The notes under the pieces are model-generated. The model had not been told where the DNA came from, did not search any database, and saw only the letters and a program-made list of their open reading frames with translations. DNA of 32,174 bases from a bacterium UBA4637 (GTDB taxonomy: Bacteria; Bacteroidota; Bacteroidia; Bacteroidales; Bacteroidaceae). Location: contig DHMR01000035.1 of NCBI GenBank assembly GCA_002405875.1, forward strand, positions 328 to 32,501. Direction: 5' to 3'. Below, piece after piece: positions 32,122 to 32,174 of this stretch (the first letter of the stretch is position 1; each line of letters opens with the position of its first letter). Position numbers and translations under genes: made by a program.

Positions 32122-32174
32122 ATGAACATTTTAGAGTTAAGCGAACAGGAAATCGTTCGCAGACAGAGTCTTCA
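32122..32174 (+). CDS. lysS: Lysine-tRNA ligase, N-terminal end (partial)
   Basis: The frame from ATG 32122 to the window end encodes MNILELSEQEIVRRQSL, which matches the conserved N-terminus of Bacteroidetes class II lysyl-tRNA synthetases (LELSEQE followed by RR and SL). Only 17 full codons are present, so the catalytic domain is out of view. It has its own promoter and is separate from the GH89 operon. Confidence 0.8.
   Translation, partial: MNILELSEQEIVRRQSL

Overview
The window looks like a chromosomal segment of a Bacteroidetes bacterium, most likely a gut Prevotella/Segatella. The reasons are the TAnnTTTG-type -7 boxes in front of many genes, BspA-like LRR_5 proteins, a SusC-like carboxypeptidase-regulatory plus outer-membrane-barrel receptor, a GNAT-nitrilase fusion, menaquinone genes, and core proteins of Bacteroidetes type. 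The species call is inference. No rRNA, tRNA, CRISPR array or complete insertion sequence was seen.

Layout. (1) 1-4580: a gene tail, a small reverse-strand gene, then an LRR protein-ppk1-ppx operon for polyphosphate, closed by a strong terminator. (2) About 4600-16440 is visibly more AT-rich than its surroundings and reads as an accessory island. It holds a DUF2442/DUF4160 remnant pair, two membrane proteins, a lipoprotein, an ADP-ribosylglycohydrolase, a run of unrecognised genes mixed with LRR proteins, one clear pseudogene, a 750-bp gap with two inverted hairpin-forming repeats, a second ADP-ribosylglycohydrolase, and a translationally coupled three-gene DUF3990 (ADP-ribosyltransferase-like) operon. 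(3) 16498-18838: a PiT phosphate transporter with a fused PhoU-like tail. (4) 18839-28170: menE, menC, the GNAT-nitrilase fusion, an EamA exporter, a 980-residue outer-membrane receptor and aroB. (5) 28209-32174: a second copy of a 215-bp structured repeat, a GH89 alpha-N-acetylglucosaminidase plus an HGSNAT-like acetyltransferase operon, and the start of lysS.

How it works together. The polyphosphate operon and the phosphate transporter lie 12 kb apart, but both carry arrays of the same 11-bp direct repeat (CTGTAACA core) just upstream of their -7 boxes. I read this as a Bacteroidetes Pho box linking phosphate uptake to polyphosphate storage. In the island, ADP-ribose chemistry recurs: two glycohydrolases, one of them convergent with a DUF3990 transferase operon. 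At the right end, GH89 plus an HGSNAT homologue reproduces two consecutive steps of lysosomal heparan sulfate breakdown.

The least explained sequence is non-coding: a 215-219-bp element present twice (plus one inverted fragment) whose hairpin arms co-vary, the inverted hairpin pair near 13.9-14.2 kb, and 7-bp and 24-bp tandem arrays placed at gene starts and ends and once inside an enzyme.
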